NCBI RefSeq assembly: GCF_047511655.1
Contig: NC_133393.1
Location: forward strand, 155,325,779-155,389,778
Direction of reading: 5' to 3'
DNA length: 64,000 nucleotides
From: Castor canadensis
Lineage: Eukaryota > Chordata > Mammalia > Rodentia > Castoridae
A model generated the notes under the pieces. The model did not search any database. It worked only from the letters and a program-made list of their open reading frames with translations, and was not told the DNA's origin. Made by a program: the position numbers and the translations under genes. Of this stretch, positions 1 to 12,245 are shown in pieces (the stretch's first letter is position 1; each line of letters opens with the position of its first letter).

Positions 1-1344
1 GGAAAGTTGGGGAGCAGGGAGCTATGAGACCTCTGGAGGCCTTGGAGAAGGGAAGTACATGGACCAATTTCATGGGTCCTGCCATGATCATAGCCTGAGC
101 CTGTGACAACAGCTCTGTGGGCCGGTTCCCCTCTCTGTGATGGGGAGACTCACAGGCCTGCCTCGTCCCTGTGAGAGTGAGGAGACCTGAGGTGACAGGC
201 CAATTCCTCTTGGGTTCCTTGACTCTGCTCCCAGGCCAAGACCTCCTTGTGGAGGGGCCCTAGACCTCTCCAGAGGCAAAGACCTCACAGGAAGACCAGG
301 GCTGCGTGTGGTGAGCCCTGACAGAGGGGACTGGTGTGCAGCACTGGTCTGAGGCCCTCAGGAGGCATCTTGGGAAGCCCTAGATTTACCTACATTTTGT
401 CTCCCAGTCATGGGCAGTTTTAAGTGTGAATGACTTGAACCATGGCAGGACAGGTCCTTCTAGCTGCTGGGGGAGGATGAGGGGACCCCTGAGCAAGGTG
501 TTGGCCATTGGCTGGAGGAGGCAGGGGAATTGAATGGAGGTTCAGGCTCCTGGCCATAGACCTCAGTGCTCACTGCCAGGGCCTAAGAATGGCCTCAAGG
601 CTGGCTCTTTCTGGCACCGTCTGCTTCCCTCCACCTCCCCTTCAGCAGCAACCCTGTCAACACTCAAGAGCATATGATCTTTCTAGCTGTCCCTACTGAC
701 AGCATTCCCACCTTGGCTGGCCACCAGTGTCTCCCCGCTGGACAAAGGTGGAGCTTTCCAGCTAGCCTCTTCTCCCATGTATTCCTCACTGGGTGGCTAG
801 AGTGACCATTTAAAGATACAGCTCTCCCCTCCCTAACCGTCATGGAGTTCTCAGCGGTACCTATCACAGACCCCCTTGGCTGTACCGCAGCAGCCCTCCT
901 CACCCCTCAACACTGTGGGGAGCTTGGCCTCTCCTGAGTGCCAGGCGGCAGGAACCAGGACGCCCAGGCCAGATCGTGTCACTGATGAGGGGCGTGTGTG
1001 ACCGTCTTGCCGCCCTTCACTTGAAAGTTCTGGCTGGGGCTGCATCAGTTGCGCTAGGCAGAATTTAGGGACTTAGATGGATGGCTGGGGACTAGACAGC
1101 TTGCATCCCAATTCCAGCTCCCTCTCTTGGATCAGACCTGCCCGGCACCAGACCACACTCTGCCCCAGGGGCCACCGTCTTCCTGACCTATTCTTCTGAC
1201 CTGTGATTGGCTGAGAAGTGGGCACACCCAAGGGCCTGGCCAATGAGACACAAGGTAAGGCTGCTGGGGCCTTCTAGCCAGGTGATGAAGCAGCCCATGG
1301 GGCAGCACCTCTCCTCTCCCTCTGACCTGCTCCTTTGTGAAAGC

Positions 1345-1505
1345 GCTCAGTAACCAGCACCTGCTCTGCTCTGGGATGATGAGGGTGAATGAGGTGCCAG
1401 CCACTGTTCTACAGACTTCACAGACCGAGACCCAGGAGTCATGCACAGCTGCTTTTCCTCCTGTACAGATGAGGAAATGGGGACACGGGGGTGCAGCTCT
1501 TACTC
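1345..1505 (-). repeat. MIR SINE remnant
   Basis: The order of landmarks is that of an inverted MIR: an 'AGCACCTGCT' and 'CCACTGTTCTA' part, followed by 'ACAGATGAGGAAA'. The copy is strongly diverged. Confidence 0.5.
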
Positions 1506-1579
1506 TGCTGGGAAATAACTGAGACAAAGCGGCCTGGATTTGTGTCTGCATGTCAATGATCGTGTTGGCTGCCATTCAG

Positions 1580-1705
1580 CTACTCAAACCTCCTTGCCTG
1601 CCACAGGGCCTTTGCACAGGCTCTTCCTTTTGCCTGCACTGCTCTCCTCATATGAATAATTATCTCCTGGTGGGTCTAAGTCCAAATGTCCCCTCCCCAA
1701 GAGAC
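1580..1705 (+). repeat. L2 3'-end fragment
   Basis: The stretch reading 'CACAGGGCCTTTGCACAGGCT' up to the following 'CAAATGTCCCCTCC' matches the familiar conserved 3' part of L2 LINEs as I remember it. Confidence 0.5.
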
Positions 1706-1792
1706 CTGTGTGTGGTAGGCCAAGGTGAGGCTTCTCTGGATGCATTTGTACCTTTTGAGTTTTAAACCACGAGAGTCCTATCATCTTAGCCC

Positions 1793-2168
1793 TCTTGGCT
1801 ATCATAACAAAATAGCACAGGCAGGTGGCCTAAGGAGCAGGAATTTGTTTTCTCACAATTCTAGAGGCTGGAGTCTGAGATCTGAGACAATTCAGTTCCT
1901 GTAAGGGCTCTCTCCTGGGGCAATAGAGGGCTGGCTCCTCCCTGTCCTCACAGGGCCTTTCCTCAGTGTGGGAGCAAGGAGAGAGAAAGAGACCTTCCCT
2001 GTCTCTTTCCTTTCAAAGCCACCAATCCCCTCACAGGGGCCACACCCTCACAACTTACCCAACCCTAATGATTTTCAAAGGCCCCATCTCCAAATACCAT
2101 CACCGTGTGTGCAGAACTTCAGCATATAAATTTAGGGAAGGGGAGAGACAAACATTTAGTCTTTCACA
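1793..2168 (-). repeat. MaLR-type (MLT1/MST-like) LTR remnant
   Basis: Landmarks of an inverted mammalian MaLR LTR appear in the right order: 'ATCATAACAAAATA', 'TTCTCACAATTCTAGAGGCT', a purine-rich middle, 'CCCTAATGATTTTCAAAGGC' and 'CCATCTCCAAATACCATCAC'. It is an old solitary fragment with no coding part attached. The subfamily cannot be fixed without a library search. Confidence 0.6.
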
Positions 2169-2219
2169 TCTCCTCAGAAAATAATAAAGTTAAAAAATTT
2201 TGAGAAAAGGTACAGCATT

Positions 2220-2972
2220 TTACACCGGTTAGGATGCATATAAATCTAAAAATAAGCAGGACAGGGATGTCGCACGGTGGCAGAGCACTTGTCTAGCAGG
2301 TACGAGGCCCTGGGCCCATCGCCAGCATGCCAAATAGTAACAACATCCCAGTGATGAGGACATGGAGGCCCTGGAGCTCTCGTACATGGCTGGTAAATGT
2401 GAAATGGTACACCACTTGTGGGAACCAGCCTCGCTATTCTGCAAAAATCTGGACAGCAACTCCACTCGGCGTTTACCCCAGGGTTAACTTGGGGAATTAG
2501 CACAGACACTGCACACCAGTGTCCCTGCAGCGTTAGCCACGACAGGCAAGAAGTAGAAACAACCTACGTGTCCATCAGCAGATGATCGAATACACAAGAT
2601 GCAGTCCATCCGTACGAAAGAATACCATTCAGCCAAAAGAAGGAAAGAAATACACTCACATTCTGACATGGGGGAACTTTGAGGCCAGTCAGAAAAAGAC
2701 AAGTGCCGGGCGCTGTAGCGCTAGTCACAGGAACCAAAAGTAGAATGGGGCTGCCAGGAACTGATGGAGAGAGGGTTGGGGTTTAGTGGCGTGGAGTTTC
2801 AGGTCCTACAAGATGAAGAGCTCAGGATGGTGGTGGCAATGGCAGCGTGCCACGTGAACGCACCTGGTGCCATCTAGAGTGGTTAAGACGCTAACTTTTA
2901 CCTCACTATGTAAACATGTGAGTAAATCTAAGTAAACTGAATATATGAAATAATAAAATTAATTTCTCATTG
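2220..2972 (+). mobile_element. L1 3'-end remnant, interrupted by an ID-like SINE
   Basis: The order of landmarks is that of an ancient L1 3' end: 'TTACACCGGTTAGGATG', then after the SINE 'GATGAGGACATGGAGGCCCT', 'AAATGGTACACCACTTGTGG', 'AACAACCTACGTGTCCATCA', 'TACCATTCAGCCAAAAGA', and an AT-rich tail ending in 'ATGAAATAATAAAATTAAT'. It is heavily mutated and has no open frame. The ID-like element at 2263-2331 sits inside it, so the L1 is the older of the two. Confidence 0.75.
2263..2331 (+). repeat. ID-like tRNA-derived SINE remnant
   Basis: 'GGGATGTCGCACGGTGGCAG', 'AGCACTTGTCTAGCAGGTAC' and 'GAGGCCCTGGG' correspond to the A-box region, middle and B-box approach of rodent ID elements. It lacks a clear A-tail and is diverged. 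It splits the surrounding L1 remnant. Confidence 0.7.
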
Positions 2973-3394
2973 TGTTTTTCATATATACAACAATTTCAAA
3001 TAGACGAACATGACCATCCTGGCTTCCTTCCCAGGATGGGAAGGGAGAACTACCCTGGCTGACAAGGGCACCTCGGCCAGGCGGTCAAGGTCACCAGCTT
3101 GGTTAATCATGGATGTGGTTACTTGGCTATCTTCTTCCCTAAAGCCCCAAACCTCAATCTGACCCTGCAAAAGACAGGGGACAAATCACAGCCAAAGGGC
3201 ATCCATAAAACACCTGCCTAGTGCTCCTCAAAGTTGTGGAGGTCACCAACACCCAGGGACATCTAGGAATTCTCACAGTGGGGAAGAGCACAAGGAGATG
3301 TGACAGCTGTCAGGAGGGATGAGGCCCAGGACAGCCCAATTCTGTCAGGTAAGAGCTAAGGAGTTGCGATTAAAGCCAGGCTTTCAGTTAAAAT

Positions 3395-3530
3395 GTAATT
3401 ACGTGTCAATGTTGGTTCAATAATTGTAACAAATGCACCTCACTAATGTAAGGAGACACAGGAAAAGGGGTTATCTACGTAATTTTCCCCAAATTCTAAC
3501 TTTTATAAAATAATTTTTTTTAAAGCCACT
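3395..3530 (+). repeat. L1M 3'-UTR tail fragment
   Basis: 'TGTTGGTTCAATAATTGTAAC', 'AAATGCACCTCACTAATG' and an A/T-rich tail resemble the end of old L1M 3' UTRs. The match is from memory and partial. Confidence 0.5.
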
Positions 3531-4087
3531 GTCTGACAGGCTTTTCCTGCCCACAGGGAGGTGGGCCCCCTCACTCTAGGCCTAGCACCCACTTGATCCC
3601 CTGGGCACCATGGTCACCTGAGTTTGCAGTGGCTTGTCTGTTTGCTCTCTGTCCCCAGGAAGCAGGAGGAGGCAGGGTCACGTTACGGGCTCTGCTGGAA
3701 TCTGTGTGAGCAGGGTGGAGTCCGCGCCTCTTGCAAGAGCAGGGTGCGTGTCCAGGAGGGGGACCGCTGGCCTGACCCTCGCATCTCACCATCTTTGGGG
3801 GAGCTGCTAGCCTTCTGAGTGAGCCTCCCCCAGGGTGGTTCCTTGGGAGAGTGGTTTTCCTGCTCTGTCCTTCGAGGGCCTGCTGAGGTGAGCAGTGAGG
3901 TGCTGCCAGGGGCCAGATAGGGCTGTGAACAATGTGTCCTATGATAGACATGTTGACATGGAGAATGTCACACACACAAGTGGAGAGAATAGCAAAGTGA
4001 ACCCTGAGTTGCACCCAGCTTCAGCACAGTCTTGTCTTCCTTCCAGACGCCCCCACGTGGTCTCAGGCTCACAGATGGGCCCCGGGT

Positions 4088-4350
4088 AGGATGGTTTGAC
4101 TTAGGATTTTTCGACTTTATAGTGGTGCAAAACCAAAACATATTCAGCAGAAACCACACTTCAGAGTGTGGAGTGATCTCTCCTAGGCCAGGGATTGAAC
4201 CACAGCTCCCAGTCAGCCAGGCAAGGAGGCGGGGAAACAGTGCGCTGTGTGGCTAAGCTGGGATGGCCGGCAGGTTAGCGGGATTCAGTGCGCTTTCTAC
4301 TGAAAGACATTTTCAAGTTGCAGTGGCTGTATCCGGTTGTGGCCCCATCC
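4088..4350 (+). mobile_element. Tigger-like non-autonomous DNA transposon remnant
   Basis: 'TTGACTTAGGATTTTTCGAC', 'GGTGCAAAACCAAAACATAT', 'TTCAGCAGAAACC' and later 'TTTTCAAGTTGCAGTGGCTG' parallel the ends of a Tigger-class MITE whose terminal repeats read 'GACTTACGAT...'. Both ends are degraded and there is no transposase coding sequence. Confidence 0.55.
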
Positions 4351-4987
4351 TAGGCCTCAGAGCATCCATGTCACGGATCCCAGACATGGATCCGTGGTAC
4401 TCGTTTGTAAATCTTTGCTGTGCAGTGCCTGAAGACGCAGCTCTGCTTTTGAAACCATAACCACGATGATACCTGCACCCCAGGCTGCCACAGCACGGCA
4501 CTTGCACCCAGAAACCTGCAGTCGGTGCCTACTTACAGCTGGTAAGTTGTCACCACTCAGAATTCCATTCCCAGTGTCCCACACATGGCTCTGAGGTTTC
4601 TCTTGACCTATGTCATAAGCTCGGCCTTATGTCCTGAGAGATTCAACAGTCCACACTGCCAGCTATCCCCAGCTCCTCACACCCTCCACTGCCCCTCCGC
4701 TCCTTCACCTCCCAGACTCACTTGGTCCTCTTTGGACCCAAGGATCCTGTGGGCTGTCATTTCGCAGATGCCTGGGCTTTCAGGTCTCCCCCGATACCCC
4801 CAAGTCTCCAGGCTGAGGCAGGCCTTCCCGCTATTCCTCCCGCCCATTGTGTGCAGGTGGATGACTCACACACAAGTCTTCTGCCCCCAGAAAGTCTTTG
4901 GGGACCAGATCTCCGAGAACCTTCCTCTGTGCATGGCTATGGAGTGAGTGTGTGGCAGGCAGGCAGGAAGGAGGCTTCTGTCCCCCT

Positions 4988-5075
4988 GAAAAGTAGGGAA
5001 ACTGAGACCTAGAACTTGCCAAGGTCACCCAGCAGGTAAGACTCAGTCTAGACTAGAACTCAGCCAGCAGCCTGT
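4988..5075 (-). repeat. MIR SINE fragment
   Basis: 'AGGGAAACTGAGACCTAGAA' followed by 'CCAAGGTCACCCAGCAGGTAA' is the conserved core of MIR in reverse. Confidence 0.6.
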
Positions 5076-5639
5076 CTCCAAGGGGAAGAAGGCAGGGCTG
5101 CAAAGGAGGGAAGACCCAGCCCCTGTGGCCCCAGGGGCTGCCAACACCTGGTAGGCTTCTGGGGCAGGGGACATGGGGCAAGGGACAGGTACCGGTTCTA
5201 GTGGGCTGCTCAGGGGGCATGGCATCTGGCTGCTGTCCTGCGCTGCCCTCTGCAACCAGGAGGTGGAGCAGCCCTCGGCCTCAGAAACCAGAACCTCAGG
5301 TTTGAGCTGCAATCACCCACCACCGGAGCAGACTGAGGGTCTGCTCTCTGCCAACTCCCTGGGGCCTGGCAAAGCCATCCTACATGCCCTCAGCATCCCT
5401 GGCCTGCAGGCCACAGTCTCTGAGGACCACAGGGAGGTGACGCCCTCCACGTCTCACGTTGCGTCCATGCTCTCTACGACTGAGATGCCTCTCGTTCCTG
5501 AGGTGTGACACAATCTAGGACAGGGGTCTACCGTGGGGGTTTGGAGCTTTCTAAAAAGCAGCTGTTAAGTTGCTCCCATGCCATGTTTAAGTTGAGGAAG
5601 TATGTGAATTAGGTTTCTCGGTGTCATATGGCCACTCAG

Positions 5640-5915
5640 CTACACTCCACTTACAGTGTGCCTACTATGGACAGGCCCCTGGGCTCTGTGTACAGACACA
5701 GCTGACCTGCATGAGATTCCGCAGTCCTGGACAGCAAGCATCAGCTTCCTGGTCCTCCTTGCAGGCCTTACGCACCCTCACCTGCCTACAAGCTGCTGTT
5801 CACCACAGTGGGGTCAGAGGCGGAGATACAGTCCCAGCCTGGGCTGAGGGCACCTGACAGATGGGGAAACAGAGGCTCCAAGGATTACTGTGTATCTGAG
5901 GACACTCGGCCATCA
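5640..5915 (-). repeat. MIR SINE remnant
   Basis: 'AGTGTGCCTACTATGGACAG' at the left and 'CAGATGGGGAAACAGAGGCTC' at the right are the two ends of an inverted MIR, with extra sequence between them. Confidence 0.5.
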
Positions 5916-6774
5916 AAAGTAGGCCAGTTTTGCCCCTCCCGAGGCAAAAAGCATGACCAGGAGGTCCTGATCTTCTCTACACAGGGCCCCCATCGTCCAC
6001 AGGCTGGGGCAAAGGTCAGAACAGCCTGGGCCAGCAGCTGGCAGAGCAGAGCTGTTCCCCAAGAGAGATAGGTGCCTAAGGTCTAAAGGCAGTGCCAGAG
6101 TCCAAGATGAGTCAGCAGCCAGTATCCAAGTCCAAAGGGTAGGACAGCCCATGGGAGGGATGGGGAGTGGTAAGAGGTAGGGAACTAACAGGGCCTCTGG
6201 CTCAGGGACAAAGTGAATGGAAAAGCCCCATGGCACTGGCTCTGCCAGGGAGGGGCCTGTAGGCAGCCTGGCTCTTGTGACATAGCCTAGGAGGGGCAGA
6301 GTGCCCCTGTGCAAGCTCAGAGAACAGGGAACCCAGGGAGGCTTCCTGGAGGAGGGACCTTGAGCATGGCTGTAACCGAACAGAGCACATCTATGGGAGC
6401 AGAAAGGTGAGGGCCACAGAGCCCCCTCACAGCTTCTGTCCTCAGGCAGAGCAGGAGATGGCAGTAGACAGACTCAGGCAAAGGCCACTGCTGGTCTTGG
6501 GTGATCCTAGATTGCTCAGTGGTCCCGATGTAGTCACAAGGGGGAAGTAGGGGCTGCCAGGCTCCCGTCAGGAGAAGGCACCTAGAGCTGGGGGTGGGGA
6601 GAGCAGTCCAAGCCCAGATCTCAGGGAGGATAAGCCTGGAGGGTGGACATAACCGCTGGATACATGCACTTGGGATCCTGGGAGGGGATGCTGCCCTGAG
6701 TACTGCAGGGAGGAAGTGGGAAGGCCCTGCCATGAGCTGACCACATAGTGGGGAGGTGAAGATGTGACAGTGTG

Positions 6775-7255
6775 CATTAGTGTCCTGTTGCTTCTGTGCC
6801 AAGTCACTTGCTAGCTTAATGAACACGAATTCATTCTGTATTATTCTAGAGGTCTAAAGCCCACAGTGGGGCTCACTGGGCTATTGGTAAGTCCAACAGT
6901 GCCAGCTCCTTATGGAGGTTCCAGGAGAGGGCCCAGCTTCTAGAGGCTCTTGCAGCCTTTGATGGTGGCCCCTTCCTCCATCTTTAAGGTGGGCAGTGTA
7001 AACCTTCAAATCTCTCCCGCCCTCCTTCTCACACCCTCCTCCACCACTGCATCTCCTTCTCCAGCTCTGACCCTTTGCCTTCTCCTTGTGAGTTCATTGG
7101 GGTTTACTGGATAATCTCTCAGTTCTGGGGTCCTTAATTTAATCTCACCTGCAAGGTCCCTTTTGCCAGGTAAAGTCACATATTCACAGGTCCTGGGGAA
7201 TAGGATGTTGACAGCTTGACGGGGAGGCAAGTTTCTATCTACCACAGAGTATTAG
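6775..7255 (-). repeat. Possible degraded LTR (ERVL/MaLR-like)
   Basis: The left end 'GCATTAGTGTCCTGTTGCTT' and right part 'AAAGTCACATATTCACAGGTCCTGG' resemble the ends of an inverted ERVL-class LTR. The middle is too diverged to be sure. Confidence 0.4.
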
Positions 7256-8527
7256 AAAGTGCTCAGTTCTAGAAAGAAGCAGGAGGCAGGAGTGGGGGTA
7301 CAGAAGTGATTTTCAGGTAGGGGGTCAGGCTAGACTCGAATTGAAGGTGATACTTGTGCAGACTTGAGGGCGAAGGATGGAAGGTGCAGCACTGGTGGGA
7401 TAGCAGGCCGGTAGGTGGAGTGGCAAGTGTAAGGCCCTGAGGCAGGAGTGGGTGAAGTGTGACCCAGGCTGCAGGGAGGCCAATGTGCCTGGCGATGGTT
7501 TGGAGGTGGCTGAAAAACATGGTGGGCCAGAGAGGCAGGAGTGACTGGGCAGGCATGCTGAGTGTCCCGTGCAGAGCACAGACAGGAGCCCTGGGGGGGG
7601 GGCCTTTGGCACTGGGGGACTTTTAGGGAGCTGGAAGGGAGTGTGCCTAGAATAGCAACGAGAAGCCAGGAGGACAGGCCTCTTGCACCTACAGGCAAAG
7701 GCCCTTGGAGAGCACACCTGGGAAACCCCCACACAAGAAGAAAGTGAAGGGTGTGATCAGAGAAGGGACTCCAGGTGCAGGGCTCTGAGAGGGCCACACT
7801 GGAGACTCCCCCTCGCATCCCCCAGATCCCTCACACCCCCTCAGGTCCCTGATTGTGTAAATTCCTCTGGGTGCTTCACAGCCCCCAGGGCTATCTCTGT
7901 GCTATGTGGCAGTATCCCTTTGTCACTGTCCCTGTATGTTCTGGCTGAAGTGACAGGGCATGACTGCTGTGGACTCTAGGGCAGCTTTGATCTGGCCTTG
8001 AACTAGTTGGATGCCGGGTCAAGTGCACTTCAACTGGGGACATGGTTCTCCATCTGCCGAATGGACACAGGAATGCCCAGGTCAGTCTCCAAGCCATCCC
8101 AGCCCCAGGCTTCCTTCCTCACCTTTCCACAGCTGGGTTTCCAGATCAGTGTGCCAGCTCCTGGGGTGGCTGTTGCTGCCCAGGCGGGGGCTGAGGGGCA
8201 TCCATGCAGGCTGATCTTAAAGCCCTCCCCGCCTGCCCATCCCCCACATGTCCTGAGCTCCAAGCAGCCCCTTGTGGGTCGTCACAGGCTCTGCCACAGC
8301 CCTCAGAGTGACCTTTCATGCATGGCAGTGCTGTGGTGGGTGAGTAGGACTGTATTCCCTACATTTCCTCTGTCTGCACAAGGACAAATCCAAGGCTGTG
8401 GGAAGGGCTCCATGCCAGCAGCTCAGTTGTTCCTTACGTGCTTGTCACGGTGAGGCTTCCAGCCTACACAGCCTGGAAGCCTCCTGAACACAGATGTTCT
8501 CTACCTAAAGCGCTGATTGACTGCAGT

Positions 8528-8945
8528 GACCCTGCTTGAAACCCTGCCATGGCTGCCTCCTGCCCTGGGCTGAGGTCTGAGCTTGACAGCTGCCTTCCTT
8601 CACAGCCAGATCCCTGCCTTTGACCAACTAAGCAGAGCAAGTGCAGCTCCCTCAGCCTGGAAGGCCTGTCCTACTAGCTCATCCTACTTAACTCCTGCTT
8701 GCTCCTTGGCCACCACTGGGCATCACCTCTTCCAGGAAGCCTGCCCTGCCTTCAAGGGTCTCCTTGGGCCCCAGCAGGACCTTCTGTGGCTCCCTCTGAC
8801 TCATCACACTATGATGTCATTGCCTACTTGTTTCTCTGTCTCTGCCAGATAAGAAGACCATGAGACCAGGGACAGTCTTAACTGTCCTTTCTCTTTCCCC
8901 ACATGTCCCAAGCACAGGGCCTGGCACAGAACATGCTTGTTCTTG
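8528..8945 (+). repeat. L2 LINE 3'-end remnant
   Basis: The landmarks run in L2 order: 'CTTGAAACCCTGCCATGGCT', 'CATCACCTCTTCCAGGAAGC', 'ACCATGAGACCAGGGACAG' and 'AGCACAGGGCCTGGCACAGA'. This is one of the clearer ancient repeats in the window. Confidence 0.75.
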
Positions 8946-10554
8946 GCACTCTCAGCCCTAGTCCCCTCTTCTGACAGAGCCGAGTTTATCCAGGGTTCTT
9001 TCTACCAGCCATGACTCTATGGGGTGCCTCCTGCCAGTGTTAGGGAGCACTGCCATGGCATGGGGGGACCTGGGGGGACCTGAGTGTTGAGACACTTTTC
9101 TAGCTCTTGGGGTAGTCAGCATCCCCACAGGACCCTGGGAGCCCATCTCTGGGCAGCGTGATGCACTACACTGTGAAAGGACGGTGCCAGAGCAGAACGA
9201 GCCACCACCTGCACTCTGGGTCTAGGAGAGGTCAGGCCAGCCTCCACCCCTCCCCAGGGAGGCTGGCTCTTCTTGGAACTGTCCTGGTGAGTCAGGAGTA
9301 TTCCACAGTGCGGACTGCCCTGCACTGCCCTTAGAAAGATCTTTGGACCCCATGGACGTCTCAGTGTCTAGAGAAGTTGTGTCACAGCAACACACATGGC
9401 GCTCCCCTCGGTAAGAGGTGACTAAGCCATTCTTGCCTGGTGGGAAGTTGTGGGCTGGGGTCCTGCCTGGCCTGGGGAAGTGCTGAGCAGTGGGCTTCCA
9501 AGTCTCCCCTCTTTACCGTCCTCTGTCCTGGGCTGTAGAAGTTGGGGCTTCTTGGATTCAAATGCACTTGAGAATTACCTGTTCTGGGCTCACTCCCTTC
9601 CACACCAATGTCGGTCTTGGGGTCCTGCATACCTGTCTTCTTGGAGAGCAGGTGTCACTAGGAGGGACTAAAGAGTCTTCCTCACCCAAGCCTGGGCAGG
9701 GAAAAGCGCCAGGGGTTGTGCCCGAGTGTGGGATGAGGGTGAGGCCACACTTGAGTTGGGGCTGGCCCCTTGCCCTCTCTGGCTGGGTCCTGCCACCTCT
9801 GCACTGGATGGAGTTCAGTACGGCAGCTGCTCCACTCAGTATTAGGAGAAAATTCCCCAGATCCTTGCCTGGGGCTCTTCCCCCAAACTCCCAGCTGTCT
9901 CTGTCTCATCCTTCAGCCCCTCCAGACCCAGGCTTCTTCCCCAGCCCTGGAAAGAAATGCCATCACGACTTTCCAGTGCCATTTGGTGCCAGCGATGAAG
10001 TGACATTGGCAGGCCCCCGAGGTTGGAGTCCCATTCTACCTGTCCCTCGGAGCTTCCTGAACCCTCTGTGCCTGTGGACCCACATAACATGCGGCTTAGT
10101 GCATGTGGAAGGACAGCTGGACACTACATGCTGAGCTCAGCTTACCGAACCTTCCTGGGGCACGTGCTGGGTGGCAGGTCCCATCTCAGAGAGAGGGAGG
10201 AGCCAGATTTGAACTCAGATTGACTGACCCTGTTGTCCACGCCACTTGACAACTTATATCTTTGTGCCTGTGTTTAGCTTCCAATATCCCCAGCTTTCAC
10301 TTGTCATCTGGGGATTCTCTTCAGTCTGGTGACCTGGCCCCTTGACACTCCTTGGGCCTCTGTAGTGGGATACAGGGAGCCCTAGGGCCCAGCTTTCCCG
10401 AGGAGTGAGCAGGCTCCAGTTACCTTCCCAGAGCCGTGAGGCCCATAGGTGCAACTGTCCCCTGCCATTTGCCCATGTCCAGCTCAGTTTTGAGCCGAAG
10501 TGGAAATCACCACCTACATGGCCCTCAGTGTCAGGTGGCCTCTGAGCCCATGTG

Positions 10555-10892
10555 CTTGCATTTGTTTACTATGGCTGCTGCAACAACAAGAGATTCATTT
10601 CCTCAAGCTCTGAAAGCTGAAGTCCAAGATCCAGGTATTGGCAGGGCTGGTTCCTTGTAAGGACTTTCCCCTGCGCGGACACTGTCTCCTCCCTGTGTCT
10701 TCATGTGGTCATCCCTCTGTGCACATCTCCTCTCACAAGTACCCTAGTCCTATTGGATTAAGGCCATATGACCTCAATTTATCTTAATGACCTCTGAAGA
10801 GACCCTCTCTCCAATCCAGTGATATTCTGAGGTTCTGGGGCTTATGACTTTAATGTAGGGTTTGGGGAGACCCAGTCCAAACCACAATAGCC
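10555..10892 (-). repeat. MaLR-type (MLT1/MST-like) LTR remnant
   Basis: 'TTACTATGGCTGCTGCAACA', 'AAGTCCAAGATCCAGG', 'CCTATTGGATTAAGGCCATA' and 'GTGATATTCTGAGGTTCTGG' appear in the order of an inverted MaLR-type LTR. No coding remnant flanks it. Confidence 0.65.
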
Positions 10893-11569
10893 CTGCTCTA
10901 TAAACACGGGAACAGGATGTCTGTGAGAAGACACTGAACAGGTGGCTTTTCCAGGCCTGTCCTCCTGGCTGTGTCTTACCTTGTTGACCAGTTCTGACCC
11001 CAACCATGCACTGTCTGGCCTGGTATGAGCCCCAGTGGATGCTTGTGGGGTGGACTGAATGGGAGGGATTAGGGATCCTGGGGTGGCCCTGGTCACCGCC
11101 TACCCCCAGCCCCCGCCAGCTCTCTCTCCTCATCCTGGCATTCATGCAAAGAATGTTCCACAGGCATCTGCTCTGTGTCATGCCAGGGTGGAAAGTTGCC
11201 CTTTGTGTCTGTTTGCTTCTTTTCTGTGCTGCCTGTACCCCCAGGTGGCCTCAACACCCCAACACCACCCCCAGCCCATGTAGGGCCATAAAATCTGCTG
11301 TAGGGTTGTGGCCAGGGAGGAGTCTCTCCCTGGGATCAGCAGCTGAGGACAAGGCCCGGTTTACAGAGAGGAGCAGGCAGGCCTAGAGACAGGTGTGGGG
11401 CGGGGGTGAGTGTGTTGGGAAGACGTCCTGCAGGGCATGGGGAACGTCAGTGGCTTTTTTGGCCAGCTTGTGAGCACATTTTTTTTTTTTTCAGCTTTCT
11501 GTCACATATGACGAAAAGGACCCTGACAAATACGTAGAGCCTGGCCACAGTCCTGAGCTGGGGGGAGTT

Positions 11570-11928
11570 TCTCAGTCCATTTTGTGTTGCTGAAACAGAA
11601 GACACGAGACTGGACAATCTACAGTGAATGGAGATTTATTTCTTACACTCCAGATGCTGGGGCACTCAAGAGCTAGGGGCCCTGATCTGGTGAGGGCCTT
11701 CTGCTGTGCCATCCCCAGGTGCAAAGCAGAAAGAAGGGCGAAAGAGCAGTGTGAGACAGAGGGGAGAAAGGGAGGCACCTCCCCCTGCACCAGGAACCCA
11801 CTCCCACAAAACCCAGCATCAACCCATTCCCGAGGGCAGAGCCCTCACCAGGCCCCTGCCTCTCAACATTGTTGCTGGGGGCTAAGTTTGCAACACAGGG
11901 GCTTTGGGGACACATTTAAATCCTAGCA
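11570..11928 (-). repeat. MaLR-type (MST-like) LTR remnant
   Basis: 'TCAGTCCATTTTGTGTTGCT', 'GGAGATTTATTTCTTACA', 'AACCCACTCCC', 'GAGGGCAGAGCCCTCACCAG' and 'CCTCTCAACATTG' match an inverted MST/MLT1 LTR closely. It is the best preserved of the LTR fragments upstream of the gene. Confidence 0.7.
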
Positions 11929-12245
11929 GGGAGGACACACACCTGAGCACTCTGGGTCTTTCCTCATAGAGGCTGCCCAGTGGGTTGATGGGTCAGTGGA
12001 AGAAAAGAACCCAATTAACAACAATGAAAACAATCAAAACCGGGGTCAGGTGGCAGGAACCCTGTGGGAACTTCAGCTCTTGCTGACGGAGGGCTGGGGC
12101 CCTTTCTGAGCAGGTTGGCCAAGGGGGAGCTTTGTGAAGCTGGCAGTTTTGGGGCTGGCCTAGCAGGCTGGGTAGGGGTAGGACATGCATCCCTCAGAGG
12201 ACATGGCCAGGGCAATGACCTGGTGACAGGAAAGTAGAGCCTGTG

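Noticed and set aside
9490-10134. 214-codon frame on the + strand upstream of the gene
   Set aside because: No domain, no splice signals and no conserved composition; it partly runs into a weak repeat.
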